This document shows positions 11,491 to 21,693 of a stretch of DNA of 64,000 bases, in pieces (position 1 is the stretch's first letter; each line of letters begins with the position of its first letter). A model generated the notes under the pieces. The model made no database searches. It saw nothing but the letters and a program-made list of their open reading frames with translations, and had not been told where the DNA came from. The stretch covers positions 78,867,301-78,931,300 of the forward strand of contig CM037592.1 in the NCBI GenBank assembly GCA_021018995.1. The letters are read 5' to 3'. This DNA is from Chloranthus sessilifolius (lineage: Eukaryota > Streptophyta > Magnoliopsida > Chloranthales > Chloranthaceae). The position numbers and the translations under genes are program-made.

Positions 11491-11640
11491 ACATTGGGGC
11501 TTTTTTTTTAAGAGCGCTAGCACCTTGGTAGCGATACTCAAGTCACAAGACCGGCACCCCAAACTGGGGCATTTTTTTTTTCAATTTTTAATTTAGTTTT
11601 TGCTTTTTCACATCGAATACCCCAAATTGGGGCATTTTAA
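11491..11640 (+). repeat. CCCCAAAYTGGGG palindromes followed by T runs
   Basis: Palindromes CCCCAAACTGGGG (11557-11569) and CCCCAAATTGGGG (11620-11632), and a half copy ATTGGGGC at 11493-11500. Each is followed by GC or GCATTTT and T-rich sequence. They may be small hairpins near the 3' side of the fossil; role unknown. Confidence 0.7.
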
Positions 11641-12359
11641 TTTTTTAGTTTAGTTTCTACTTTTCCGTCATAGGACCTCAAAATGAACTCTTGAAATAAA
11701 ACAACAAAATGCACCTGAAGAATAAACACCATACTCTGCCATTATCCATTCCCTCTTCAACATAACCCAAGAAACATACAATAATAAACACAATCAAACA
11801 TCAATGAAACAAATACAATGAATAAAACACCTCTTTATTTACGTAATAAAATTTTACATATGTCACCAGAGACATACCTCCCGAACATACAATCTGAAAC
11901 AAAGGCCTAAAACCTAACCTATGACCTAGAACCTAACATGCAACCCAAAAAATGCCGAATACTCCATCAGAAGCTTCAGAAAAGGCTTTAGGGAGGATTG
12001 GTTGGGGAACACAACCCTCCACTTATAATGCCTCCTCTTCCGCCATCTTCACCTCCTTCGCCGCCACTTCCTCAACGCTGCCTTCACTGCTTCCTAAAAG
12101 GAATCGATGTGAAGGCTAACCTCCTCTTTCCCAATACCACCCATTCTCAAAGTTATGCCATCACCAAGCACCACCCTAGGTCAAAGAACATGCGAAACAA
12201 CAAACATTAGAAGAAACGATATCTTGAATAGACGATTGGATCGCACAATATCACAGAAACATGGATACTCGAGTGCAAAGAAATCAGATAAGGTAAGAAA
12301 TCGAGACTAAATTAAAGGATACAAAGAAAATGAAAACACCTTTACTTATATAGAGTACG

Positions 12360-12790
12360 GACTCAATCGCACACCTAGACTCTAGCGCGCAATTAGATCA
12401 TGCGCCAAGAATTCTGCACGGAAACCAAATCACGCGCACTAACTAACACAGCGCGATGCTCTAGTCGCGCACCCAATACAAGACACTTAATCTCATTACA
12501 CACCCCATAAACTATGCAGAATCCGAAGGGTCACCCGCACAGTGACCCTGCGACGCTCCAATTACACGCTATCACCTAGCAATCACGCGCGAAATCCACA
12601 TTGACGCCCGAACACTGCCACTTTACCAACCCGGTGACTTTTCGATCATGCGCAATTCTAGAAGTGCACAAATACAATACGCGCATGAACCCAAATGCTT
12701 AATTGACACCTTAAGCCCTAAATCATGCACTCCCAAAAAGATGCGCAAATCAATTCAACACCTTGAATCAGGCGTGTAATCCTCAACAAC
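12360..12790. repeat. Degenerate GCGC/ATTGCGC short-repeat region
   Basis: Many short variants of GCGCAATT, ATGCGC and GCGCACT scattered at irregular 15-40 bp spacing, resembling the hairpin array in the Tat-like LTR at 15388-15835 but more decayed. Confidence 0.6.
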
Positions 12791-13122
12791 CATTGACAAA
12801 ATAAATATATCCCGTCACAATATGACGTACACCTAATCCCCTCAACTTGTCACGGACCAACCAGAGACGAGTATATTCTCCCAAAAGTCTCATCGTGGCC
12901 AAATTACTCCCTTTGATAGCTTGCATGTCCCATTATGATCAGAATCCCTCCTTTTCTTTCGTCCCATCTCGTTACCTCCCAAGTTATTCAAAAAAGAGAG
13001 AGAGACGCTGATCATCTTTATGTCCCATCGCAGTCGGACATATCGTCTCTAGTTGGTCCGTGACAGGTTGAGGGGATTAGGTGTAAGTCATATTGTGACG
13101 GGATATATTTATTTTGTCAATG
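12791..13122. repeat. Large inverted repeat, about 80-bp arms
   Basis: Left arm about 12791-12870 and right arm about 13043-13122 are reverse complements with few differences; they share GGACCAACCAGAGACGA-type sequence and ACCTAATCCCCTCAAC. The 172-bp spacer contains further GTCCCAT-type motifs. Confidence 0.9.
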
Positions 13123-13910
13123 GGACATATCGACATAAATTGACCATACCCTACCGCGACGATGAATCTTACCACATCACCAAGATTGAAGGCAAGTCCC
13201 ATCGTGATCCCAAAACCTCATCATTGCACTATCACGACAGTCAAGGAGTCACTAGACCAACCCTTCACCGCACACTCATAAACACGTCCCGTCACGATAC
13301 AACCACAACGTGATCTCATATAACTTGAGATCTATCAAGGAAAAAAATTCCATCGTCATCTTATCATGAAATTGAAACAACTAAGAAATCGACAACGCCG
13401 TGCATGTCCCATCGTAACGCCACTACAACTCAAGCATCGTGGAAACCCGTCCTATCGTGACACTATTACCCAAAATACTCGAACACACCCCGTCATGATA
13501 CACAATCGAGAAAGGAAGGCTCGACCATGTCCCATCGCGTAAGCATGGAGCCTAATCCCCGAACGCTTCACCACGCAATAGTCACCATACGCCATTACAG
13601 CAGAAGCATAAGGACGAAGAAATCTCCCTGACATCTTGCCACATCCTGTCTTATCACGGACATCTCAGCAAAGTCCCCCTAAGTCCCACCACGCATACAA
13701 CCAGTAGGACTCACCTCACTACACGACCATAAGGGGAGAACCACCACGTCTCACCACGAATTTCATCTTCCCAAGACCCTTCCTCACATTGACAATCGTC
13801 AGGTCCCATTATAGCAGAAGTGAAGAACAGAGAGGGGACCCTATAATGTCCCATCGCGACATCACTACAACAGCCGATTAAGTCCCATTGCAAGCAATGC
13901 AAGGGCCTTC
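12890..13910 (+). repeat. Dispersed GTCCCATCGYGA motif, about 16 copies
   Basis: Variants of GTCCCATCGYGAC recur about sixteen times in 1 kb, for example near 13021, 13196, 13405, 13528 and 13847, with inverted copies inside the 13043-13122 arm. Spacing is irregular (about 30-110 bp), so this is not a tandem satellite. Confidence 0.75.
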
Positions 13911-14588
13911 CGCTCAGATTAGGTGAGTACCGCCCCCTTTTTCAATTACTTGATATTCCTTATAAAATACAATTAGCTATGACTAAGTCAAATGTTTTCA
14001 AAACTCGTCTCTCTCGACTTGCGAATCACTGTAGTTCTCCCATAAGTGACCATCATCAGTATTATTTGAGAAGGTTAGACAGAGCACCCGGCATACCAAG
14101 TGTCGTCTGAACAACCACGTAAATGGTCGGGTTCACAAATCTCTTACCGGTGGATCTGCTCAGCGACGTCTCGGAAGTCGCATTTTTTACAGTTTTACCA
14201 TCAAAATTGATCTTAAATTAAATTCTCAAACTTTCAAAAAATTAAAAAAAATAAAAAAATATTTCCAAAAAGATTAATGAATAAATAAAAATAAATACAG
14301 AGACTCCTATCAGTCAAAATTCACCTATTGCCCCGATCTATTCATTCCCTTGGGAAACCGAACAATGAATATATTCAACTTTGAGAAATCCAAATGTCCA
14401 CTGGAAAAGGGACACCTGACGCGTCATTGATGTGAGCAATGATGCGCCCGATCTGACATGATTTACGAAAGCCTTCGCCAATACATGACATTTTATTTTA
14501 TTATTGGTCTCTGGACCTTGTCTATGGACATTCGTATGATGCCCCTCGGTACCTCTACTACGCCATTTCTCTCTATTTGACTGCCCCT

Positions 14589-14806
14589 TGCAGCAGGTCG
14601 CGACATGCGACGGGATACCCCTTGCACCCACAGATTAGGATCTGATGATTCTCCTTTTCGTTTGGCTGTCACTCGCAGTAGGTCGCGCCATGCGACGGGA
14701 TGCCCCTTGCACCCACTGATTAGGATACATTAACCTCCCTTATTGATTGCTATTCGCAGCACATCGCTATACGCGGCTAGATGCCCTCCCTCATCCACGA
14801 CCAGGA
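14589..14806 (+). repeat. Three tandem copies of an 81-85 bp unit
   Basis: The conserved 52-bp cores lie at 14589-14640, 14674-14725 and 14755-14806. The first two are nearly identical (GGTCGCG...ATGCGACGGGAT...CCCCTTGCACCCAC); the third is more diverged. Confidence 0.85.
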
Positions 14807-14953
14807 ATACACCTTTCGACAGCTACCACTGGGCCCCCGAATGCTCCATTCTAGCTTGTGCTGATAGATAAGAAAGGCAAGCATTTCATGCTAGCATCCC
14901 CAATTCACATTTGTTATTTTTCAAGAAGAACGAGAAGGTACCTCGGATGAGGG

Positions 14954-15008
14954 GTGTCTACTTCTTCGATACATTCTTACTTCGTAAGAACGCATCGAAG
15001 AGGGGCAT
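14954..15008 (+). mobile_element. 3' terminal hairpin and polypurine tract of the Tat-like fossil
   Basis: A 17-bp stem with two mismatches (CTTCGATACATTCTTAC against GTAAGAACGCATCGAAG, three-base loop) is followed by GAGGGGCATC and then the LTR start TGTAGACACCCC. A purine tract next to the LTR marks the 3' end of an LTR element and sets its strand. Confidence 0.75.
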
Positions 15009-15387
15009 CTGTAGACACCCCCATTTTACCCTCTTGAAGTATACAAATCTATTTGATCAACCTTTTACATCTCCCATGACTTTTTGGAAAGGACTTATCT
15101 TTTTAAGATTTTCAAAATCCTAACATGGGGACCATATACTGAAACAATAGTGTATGGCTAAACATAGGCTGAAACAATAGCTTTGTGACTCAGATCCCAT
15201 AAAGGTAGGGACCATATACTAAAATAATAGTATATGGCTAAACACAGGCTGAAACAATAGCTCTGTGGTTCAGATCCCATAACCTTAGGGGCGGGGACTA
15301 TATACTGAAACAATAGTATGCAGGCGAAATGTGGGTTGAAACAATAGCCTTGTGCCTCGGACCCGACCCAGACCCGGGACAATCCCG

Positions 15388-15835
15388 AATTACGCGCACT
15401 AAACCAAGTGTACAATTCGATTGAGCACCACACCACTAGTGCACAATCGATCCTCATCAGACCAAACTTCTCCTCCCTTTAACCGCCTCGAGACTCAATT
15501 GTGCACCCTAACCAGTGCGCACAATCGGATTATGTGCTCGGTCACTAGCGCATAATTGGTCCCTAAGTCCTAAGACCGCAAAAACTCCACGATTGAGCGC
15601 AATACATGAAGCGCTTAATTGGATTGTGCGTTCCACACTGGGCATGCAATTAGTTTCATTAGAATAGGATTGGGACACCCCGGCTGAGCCAGTCAGCCGG
15701 TCACTCACTGAGCCGGTCACCGACTCAAAGTGGTTAAGCACCCGATATAGGGCGCACAACTCAATTAAGCACCCAAGATTGGACGCGTAATTGAAGTTGA
15801 CCGGCTAATTACACGCACCCCATAGGGCGCATAAT
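15388..15835. repeat. Array of about eight short hairpins in the LTR
   Basis: Units of the form AATTGTGCGC - about 8-12 bases - GCGCACAATT recur: for example ATTGTGC/GCACAAT (15498-15525), ATTATGTGC/GCGCATAAT (15529-15556), GATTGAGCGC/GCGCTTAATT (about 15592-15622), and AATTACACGC/GCGCATAATT (about 15807-15835). Several arm pairs change together between units. The same array appears in the opposite LTR copy at 20617-21050. Confidence 0.8.
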
Positions 15836-17218
15836 TAGTAAAATACTTATAAATAGACCCCCTTACCTCGACCCAAAAAGACACAATGACTTGGAGATTC
15901 GAGTTTATAATTTTTTCCTCTCTTCCAAGCCTAGGGATTTCGAGATTCTTTCTTTGGCGCCTGACTTCAGGTAATTTCTTAGGTTCTACTTTCTAGTTTT
16001 TAATTTCTAATTTCTAGTTTTCAATTTTTAGGTTCTAGTTCTTAGCTTCTAGGTTCTAGTTCTTAATTTTGACCTCAGTTCTTAATTTTCATTCTAGTTC
16101 TCAATTCTTAAGTTTTAGATTTCAGTCCTTAGTTTATGATCCCAACCTTTCCCAATTGCCAATCCCATCACTTTTATATTTTACCTATTTTGAAGTATCA
16201 AACAAAATTGGATTGGTACAAAATTGGTCACGTTTGAAAGCTTATCGAAGTAGCTTTCCAACGAGCTAAGAAACGTGCAATTTCGACATATATCGAAGAA
16301 GTTATGGTCAATTTTTGAAAACTACGCAAAAAGTGACGTTTTTCAAAACTCCTAGTTTAATTAGGATTAGTCTCTTTATTATTTTATTTTAGAAATTAGG
16401 GTTCGTTTCTTTTATTAGAAATAGAATCAGTTCCCTCATCGTTCTAGGACTTTATTTTATTATTTTCGAAGAACTAGGAATTAGAGTTACACTAAGATTT
16501 CTAGTAAAAGCCTATAAATAGACCTTTACCCCCTAGCCATTCAATACACAATTTTCCTCTACACAATTCTCTTCTACACAATTCTCCTCTGCACAATTTA
16601 CACGATTCTTACACAATTTTAACATCCAACAATTGAATTTTCGAGATTCCTCTCTGCAGCCCTGGCCTCAGGTATACTTTCCTTCTCGTTCTTAATTTCA
16701 GCTTTTAGTTCTTAGTTCTAGATTTTAGGTTCTAGTTATGGATTTTAATTCTAAATCCCTTTCAATTTTTTTTAGTATTTTTTTTATCACTAGTTCTAGT
16801 TCTTAATTACTAGAGCCAGTCGTTAGCTTTAGTTTCTTGATTTTTCTTTCTGGCTTTAAGCCTTCAATTTTAGTTCGTAGTTTTGATTCTAATTTTTTTA
16901 ATCTCAAATTCTATTCTAAAATTCTAAAACTTAGGTTTTTGATCTTCAATCTTTATCTCTAGGTTCTAGATTTTAGTTTCGATTTTAATCCTAGAATCAT
17001 AGGTTTCGTAATTCTAGATTTCCTATTCATAGGTCTTAATTTTTTAAATCTTTTAAAATTTATAATTTTGATCTTTAAATCTATAATTCCTAATTTAAAA
17101 TCAGTTTTTCAACCCCTAGCCATCTGATTTGCCCAAGGGAGCTTACGGAGGGTACTCAGGAACGGGGCCGATCCTTCTTAACATAACGGGCCCAAACTCT
17201 TTTTTTTATCTTTTTTAC

Positions 17219-17560
17219 TAATTAATTTGATTTCTAATTAAAATTATGATATTTAAATTAATTAGACTCCTAGTAAGATTAGGAGACTTAATTAATTAGA
17301 TTTCTAATAGGATTAAGGTATTTAAATTAATTAGACCCCTTGTAGGATTAGGAGATTTAATTAATTCCTAATAAGATTAAGATATTTAAATCAATTAAAC
17401 TCCTAGTAGAAGTAGGAGGCCTTTTTTAATTAGACTCTTAGTAGAATTATGAGACTTTTTAAAATCAGATTCCCAATAAAATTAGGAGCCTAGATCAATT
17501 AGACTCCTAGTAGGATTAGTAAGCCAAGTCAATTAGAATCCTAGCAGGAATAAGAAAACC
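17219..17560 (+). repeat. Tandem ~40-bp repeat (TTAGACTCCTAGTAGGATTA-type)
   Basis: About eight or nine degenerate copies of a 35-45 bp unit built on AATTAGACTCCTAGTAGGAT followed by TAGGAGACTTAATT. AT-rich, no coding potential. Confidence 0.85.
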
Positions 17561-17753
17561 AAACGAGTTACACTAAAGGCAACCCATATCTGCTAACGTC
17601 GGCCGGCCGGTGATTCAGTAAAGGAGTGCAACCTGCAAGCCCCTGCTTCTCTTTAAAGCGTGATTAGTGACGTGTTGCAGCGTCGATAAATATCTGCAGC
17701 TGGCGATCTCATTAACACAGGTATTCTTCATTTAATATTCGCCTTTTTAATTG

Positions 17754-19752
17754 TGACGGCCTGAATTTCGGCATCCCAAAATTCGTGCCATCTGCACGAC
17801 CTCCAAGGCCGTGCCTTGAATTCATATCATAACTCGTCGATATATACAGCCAAACTGTAATTTAAGCACATGCGACTACTCTAAAACGAAATAAAAGACA
17901 ATATAGTTGATCTCGCAAGGCTGTCCTTGTCCCATGCCAATTCATGGACATAAGAACTTACCCAAATGTTTAATTGAAATTATTCATCCTAGACGTCTTA
18001 TCAAGAGGCAGAAATTTAAAACACTCTAAATAAAGAGGCTCGATATACCAGCCATACATAGTATTCTCTCAACTCACTCTCTGAGTATGCAGCGGGTTTC
18101 CTAGAAGAATTCCTCAGGAGGAGGTTCTGACTCTTCCGTGGGCACGGACACCGATGCCCTTGGATTAACTTCACCCGAAGTCCTTGCTACCGCTAGTCCT
18201 GGACCTGCGACGTATAGTCTAAGGGGTGAGCTACATCCTAGCTCCGTAGGGAAAACAAAAGAACATATAGATCATCCTTCACACACATGTCAGTAACTTA
18301 TCAAACATAAAATTTTCAAGAAAACATTTATGTACAACAATTTGAGTAACAGGGGTAACCCAATGGTTCCGACCACTACTTAGCATAGTTTTGTTTCATC
18401 TCTTTATGAGTTTGGTTGTGAACTTGGCCTAATCACTTAAATCTTAACTTAAGTAATCCTCGAGCAATATAGCATCGAGCCCCGATGGAATACCCACCAT
18501 CGTCGTCTAACTAGACAGTTGTTATGTGTATTCCCTGGGAATACTGCCCGAGCCCCTTTCTCATAGGCGGCGGGGTCTATTCTCAATCTACATCCCTGGG
18601 ATGTGTTATAAATGTACGGATTGGCCGTACGTGCAGTCACGGATATCTGCCGAGTCGATCCGTGGTTATCCCGCCACTTCGTCGGTGGGGTATTCTAATC
18701 AACCTTAAATAATAAAAAATATCAATGTGCTTTACATATAGTTATTCACCGTGATTGTGCTAAATATATCACATTAGGCCTTATCACGTTATTTTTGTTT
18801 CTCCGTTTGTTTTCTTACGCATCCTCGATGCCCCATGCTTCTATTTCACCTTTCTTTGATTGAACCACATTATCTTTCGTCCCACAGGGACCTCGTGGAT
18901 TTTCCACATTGGAACACACACACGCCCTTGTCATGAGGGTTTATGGAATACACTATTTAAATAGACTATACTACACATATGAGTTCACTGAATAATGCAC
19001 ATGTTTGAGAATATTCCCTACCTCGATTAATCTCAAGGCATGCTCGTCAGAGAGGGTTATAACGCATCAACCTACATTTTTAAAAATAGTTTTAGAATAA
19101 TCTAAAGTCATTGGGGTGTATGACCCCAAGTTCTCATATTCACAAAACCAAGATCCAGTGGTCACGGACCTCGCCAGTGGGTCAATTATCCTCGCCGAGT
19201 GGTCTCTTGACCTCGCTCGGCAGTTAAATCGAGGTCGCCGAGCTTAAATCGAGCTTCGAAATATGAGTGGACCTCGCTCGAGCGAGCTCCCCTTTAGTTT
19301 CAGGGACCGCTCGAGCGAGCCCAGAGTCATGCTTATATCTGTTCATCCTCGCTCGAGCGAGCCTTTTTAGACCGCTCGAGCAAGGAACAACGATTTGTCC
19401 CTCGATCAAGATCGAGAATATGCTTCCACTCATCATTTACCCTTTATCTTATACAAGGAAACATTTAGCCAACCTCTTTCCTACTATTTAAAACATTCCT
19501 AGGCATCTATCATGTCCTTAACGTACCTCTGACGATGAAACCGCACCGGTCTGATTTATGATTTGAATATCTACTCGGTTATCCGGCCTCCCTGGTTCGT
19601 CCTCCCGTCGTTTCCTCTGATCTCCTTTGCCGACCTAAGTCTCAACGAACCCTAGTTCTCTACCAGGCTCTTTTCTTCTTTCTCTCTATATTCTCCTTCT
19701 CTCTATTTAGGTTAGAATAGATTTACGTAAGGGCTCCTCTCTCTCTTCTTCA
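17754..19752 (-). mobile_element. Partial Tekay/Del-type LTR (minus orientation)
   Basis: On the minus strand it ends GGCCGTCACA at 17754, the end type of Tekay/Del LTRs, and contains GTAGCTCACCCC and GTCGCAGGTCC blocks like the matching zone of the 4631-7073 LTR (GATAGCTCATCCCGTGACTCC). The 19530-19752 end reads as a leader-like pyrimidine/purine-rich zone in minus orientation, so the U3 part appears to be missing. No internal region of its own is attached: a truncated solo LTR. It fills the space between the two facing Tat-like LTRs. Confidence 0.6.
19267..19386. repeat. Four GCTCGAGCGAG palindromic boxes
   Basis: CTCGCTCGAGCGAGC-type boxes at about 19270, 19307, 19350 and 19374 (the last one altered). 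Each is an almost perfect palindrome centred on CTCGAG, inside the Tekay/Del-type LTR. Confidence 0.85.
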
Positions 19753-19762
19753 CTTTTATATC

Positions 19763-21422
19763 TAAAAGCTGAAATTAAGAACTAGAAGGAAAGTATACCT
19801 GAGGCCAGGGCCGCAAAGAGGAATTTTGAAAATTCAATTGTTGGATGCTAAAATTGTGTAAGAATCGTGTAAATTGTGCAGAGGAGAATTGTGTAGAGGA
19901 AAATTATGTATTGGAAAATTGTGTCTTGAATGGGAATTGTGTAAAGGTCTATTTATAGGCTTTTACTAGAAATCCTAGTGTAACTCTAATTCCTAGTTCT
20001 TCTAAAATAATAAAGTAAAGTCCTAGAACGATAAGGAAACTGATCATATTTCTAATAAAAGAAACGAATCCTATTTTCTAAAATAAAATAATAAAGAGAC
20101 TAATCCTAATTCAACTAGGAGTTTTGAAAAACGTCACTTTTTGCGTAGCTTTCGAAAACTGACAATAACTTCTTCGATACATGTCGGAATTGCACGTTTC
20201 TTAGCTCGTTGGAAAGCGACTTCGATAAGCTTTCAAACGTGACTAATTTTGCACCAATCTGACTTCGTTTGATATTTTAAAGTAAGTCAAACATAAAAAT
20301 TACGGGATTGACAATTGAGAAAGGTTGGGATTATAAACTAATGACTGAAATCTAGAACTTAAGAATTAACAACTAGAATAAAAATTAAGAACTGAGGCCA
20401 AAATAATTAAGAACTAGAACCTAAAAGCTAAAAACTATAACCTAAAAATTGAAAACTAGAAACTAGAACCTAAGAAATTAACTGAAGTCAGGTGCCAAAG
20501 AAAGAATCTCGAAATTTCTAAGCTTGGAAGAGAGGAAAAAATTCTAAACTCGAATCTCCAAGTCGTTGTTGTGTCTTTTTGAGTCGAGGTAAGGGGGTCT
20601 ATTTATAGGCATTTTGCTAATTACGCGCCCTGTGGGGTGCGTGTAATTAGCCGATCAACTTCAATTATGTGCCCAATCCTGGGTGCTTAATTGAGTTGTG
20701 AACCCTATATCGGGTGCTTAACCACTTTGAGTCGATGACCGTCTCAGTGAGTTATTGGCTAACTGGCTCAGCCGGGGTATCCCAATCCTAGTCTAATTAG
20801 ATTAATTGCGCTCTCAGTGTGGAACAAACCAATTATGCGCTGGTGACCGAGAAATCAGGTCTGAAACAGACCAATTATGTGCTGGTGACCGAGCACATAA
20901 TCCGATTGTGCGCGCTAGTTAGGGCACGCAATCGAGTCTCGAGGCAGTCAAAGGGAGGGAAAGTTTAGTCTGACGAGAATTGATTGTGCGCTGGTGGTGT
21001 GGCACTCAATCGAATTGCGCGCATGGTTCAGTGCGCATAATTCGGAATTGTCCCGGGTCTAGGTCAGGTCCGAGGCGCAAGACTATTGTTTCAACCCGCA
21101 TTTCATCTATATACTATTGTTTCAGTATATAATCCCCGCCCCTAAGGTTATAGGATTTGAACTATGGAGCTATTGTTTCAGTCTGTGTTTAGCCATATAC
21201 TATTGTTTCAGTATATGGTCCCTACCTTTATGGAATCTGAGCCATAAAACTATTGTTTCAGCCTGTGTTCAATTATACACTATTATTTCAGTATATGATC
21301 CCCATATTAGGGTTTTGAAACTTTTAGAGAAGGTAAGTCCTTTCCGAAATGTCATGGGCGAGATCAAAGGTTGACCAAACAGATTTGTATACTCCGAGAG
21401 GACAAAATGGGGGTGTCTACAA
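19763..21422 (-). mobile_element. Tat-like LTR copy (minus orientation)
   Basis: Reverse complement of 15009-16708 over about 1,660 bp with roughly 90 percent identity by eye. It ends at 21422 with the complement of TGTAGACACCCCC. No purine tract lies beyond 21422, so it is a solo or 5' LTR, truncated on its inner side at 19763 next to the Tekay/Del-type LTR. It keeps the TATAAATAG boxes and the hairpin array. No clear target duplication was found. Confidence 0.75.
20617..21050. repeat. Hairpin array, second copy
   Basis: Counterpart of 15388-15835. It includes one perfect 9-bp stem, ATTATGTGC (20874-20882) with GCACATAAT (20893-20901), plus AATTACGCGCC/GGGTGCGTGTAATT (about 20617) and AATTGCGCGC/GCGCATAATT (about 21015-21048). 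Confidence 0.8.
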
Positions 21423-21560
21423 CACTGAATATATAGATCTCAAACCTCAGTGAAATCAATGCTAGTACGTCTTTCTCCGTTTTGCTTTCCGTCCTGTTGG
21501 AAGAAAGAAATTTTAGTTCAATAGATTTTAATTGACTTTGTTTTGAATTCTCCCTATAAA

Positions 21561-21693
21561 CAAATTATCAGCCTTTGCAACTGCTAGGATGATCGATGTT
21601 AGGAATAAGGCTCACTCTGTGATCGATAAGTTTGTCAAACGTGGGCTTCGTTCACTGGCTGTTGCTATGCAGGTTTGGGAGGAGAAGCTTTGA
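21561..21693 (+). pseudogene. Plasma-membrane H+-ATPase (P3A) pseudogene fragment
   Basis: The plus strand reads QIISLCNC, then (after a frame change) DVRNKAHSVIDKFVKRGLRS and LAVAMQ. Plant plasma-membrane proton pumps carry the very similar stretch '[33 protein letters not shown]' in the nucleotide-binding domain. The copy is dead: an in-frame TAG replaces the Lys codon after LCNC, about four extra bases shift the frame before DVR, and TGA at 21691-21693 ends it. Nothing convincing continues on either side, so it is a single-exon scrap of a roughly 950-residue protein. The match is from memory of the family. Confidence 0.7.

Larger units (their letters stand above)
7074..15008 (+). mobile_element. 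Tat-like Ty3/gypsy fossil: internal region
   Basis: It starts inside a gag domain right after the Tekay-like LTR and ends at a polypurine tract (about 14996-15005, GAAGAGGGGCATC context) directly before an LTR starting TGTAGACACCCC. That 3' end layout, with a short hairpin just before the purine tract, is of the Tat-type gypsy kind. Between gag and the 3' end no reverse transcriptase or integrase is recognisable, so it is either a pol-less derivative or very decayed. The region from 9441 to 14900 holds no convincing gene, only repeats, listed separately. Broken; old. Confidence 0.6.
15009..17753 (+). mobile_element. Tat-like LTR (plus orientation) and adjoining leader-like sequence
   Basis: Starts TGTAGACACCCCC directly after the purine tract. 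Contents in order: ATACTGAAACAATAGT-type repeats (15130-15330), a hairpin array (15388-15835), a TATA-like TATAAATAG (15848), a leader ending TTGGCGCCTGACTTCAGG (about 15950), a T-rich TTCTAGTTCTTA stretch, a second TATAAATAG (about 16515) with a similar leader end, another T-rich stretch, a 40-bp repeat (17219-17560), and CTGCAGCTGGCGATCTC at about 17694, which looks like an LTR end plus primer site. Whether the LTR ends near 15950 or near 17698 is not settled. Bases 15009-16708 are repeated in reverse at 19763-21422. Confidence 0.65.

Noticed and set aside
17754-19752. Reading this segment as a plus-strand LTR because it starts TGTGACGGCC
   Set aside because: The order of internal blocks (GTAGCTCACCCC, CAGGTCC) matches the other Tekay/Del-type LTR only on the minus strand, where GGCCGTCACA is the 3' end.
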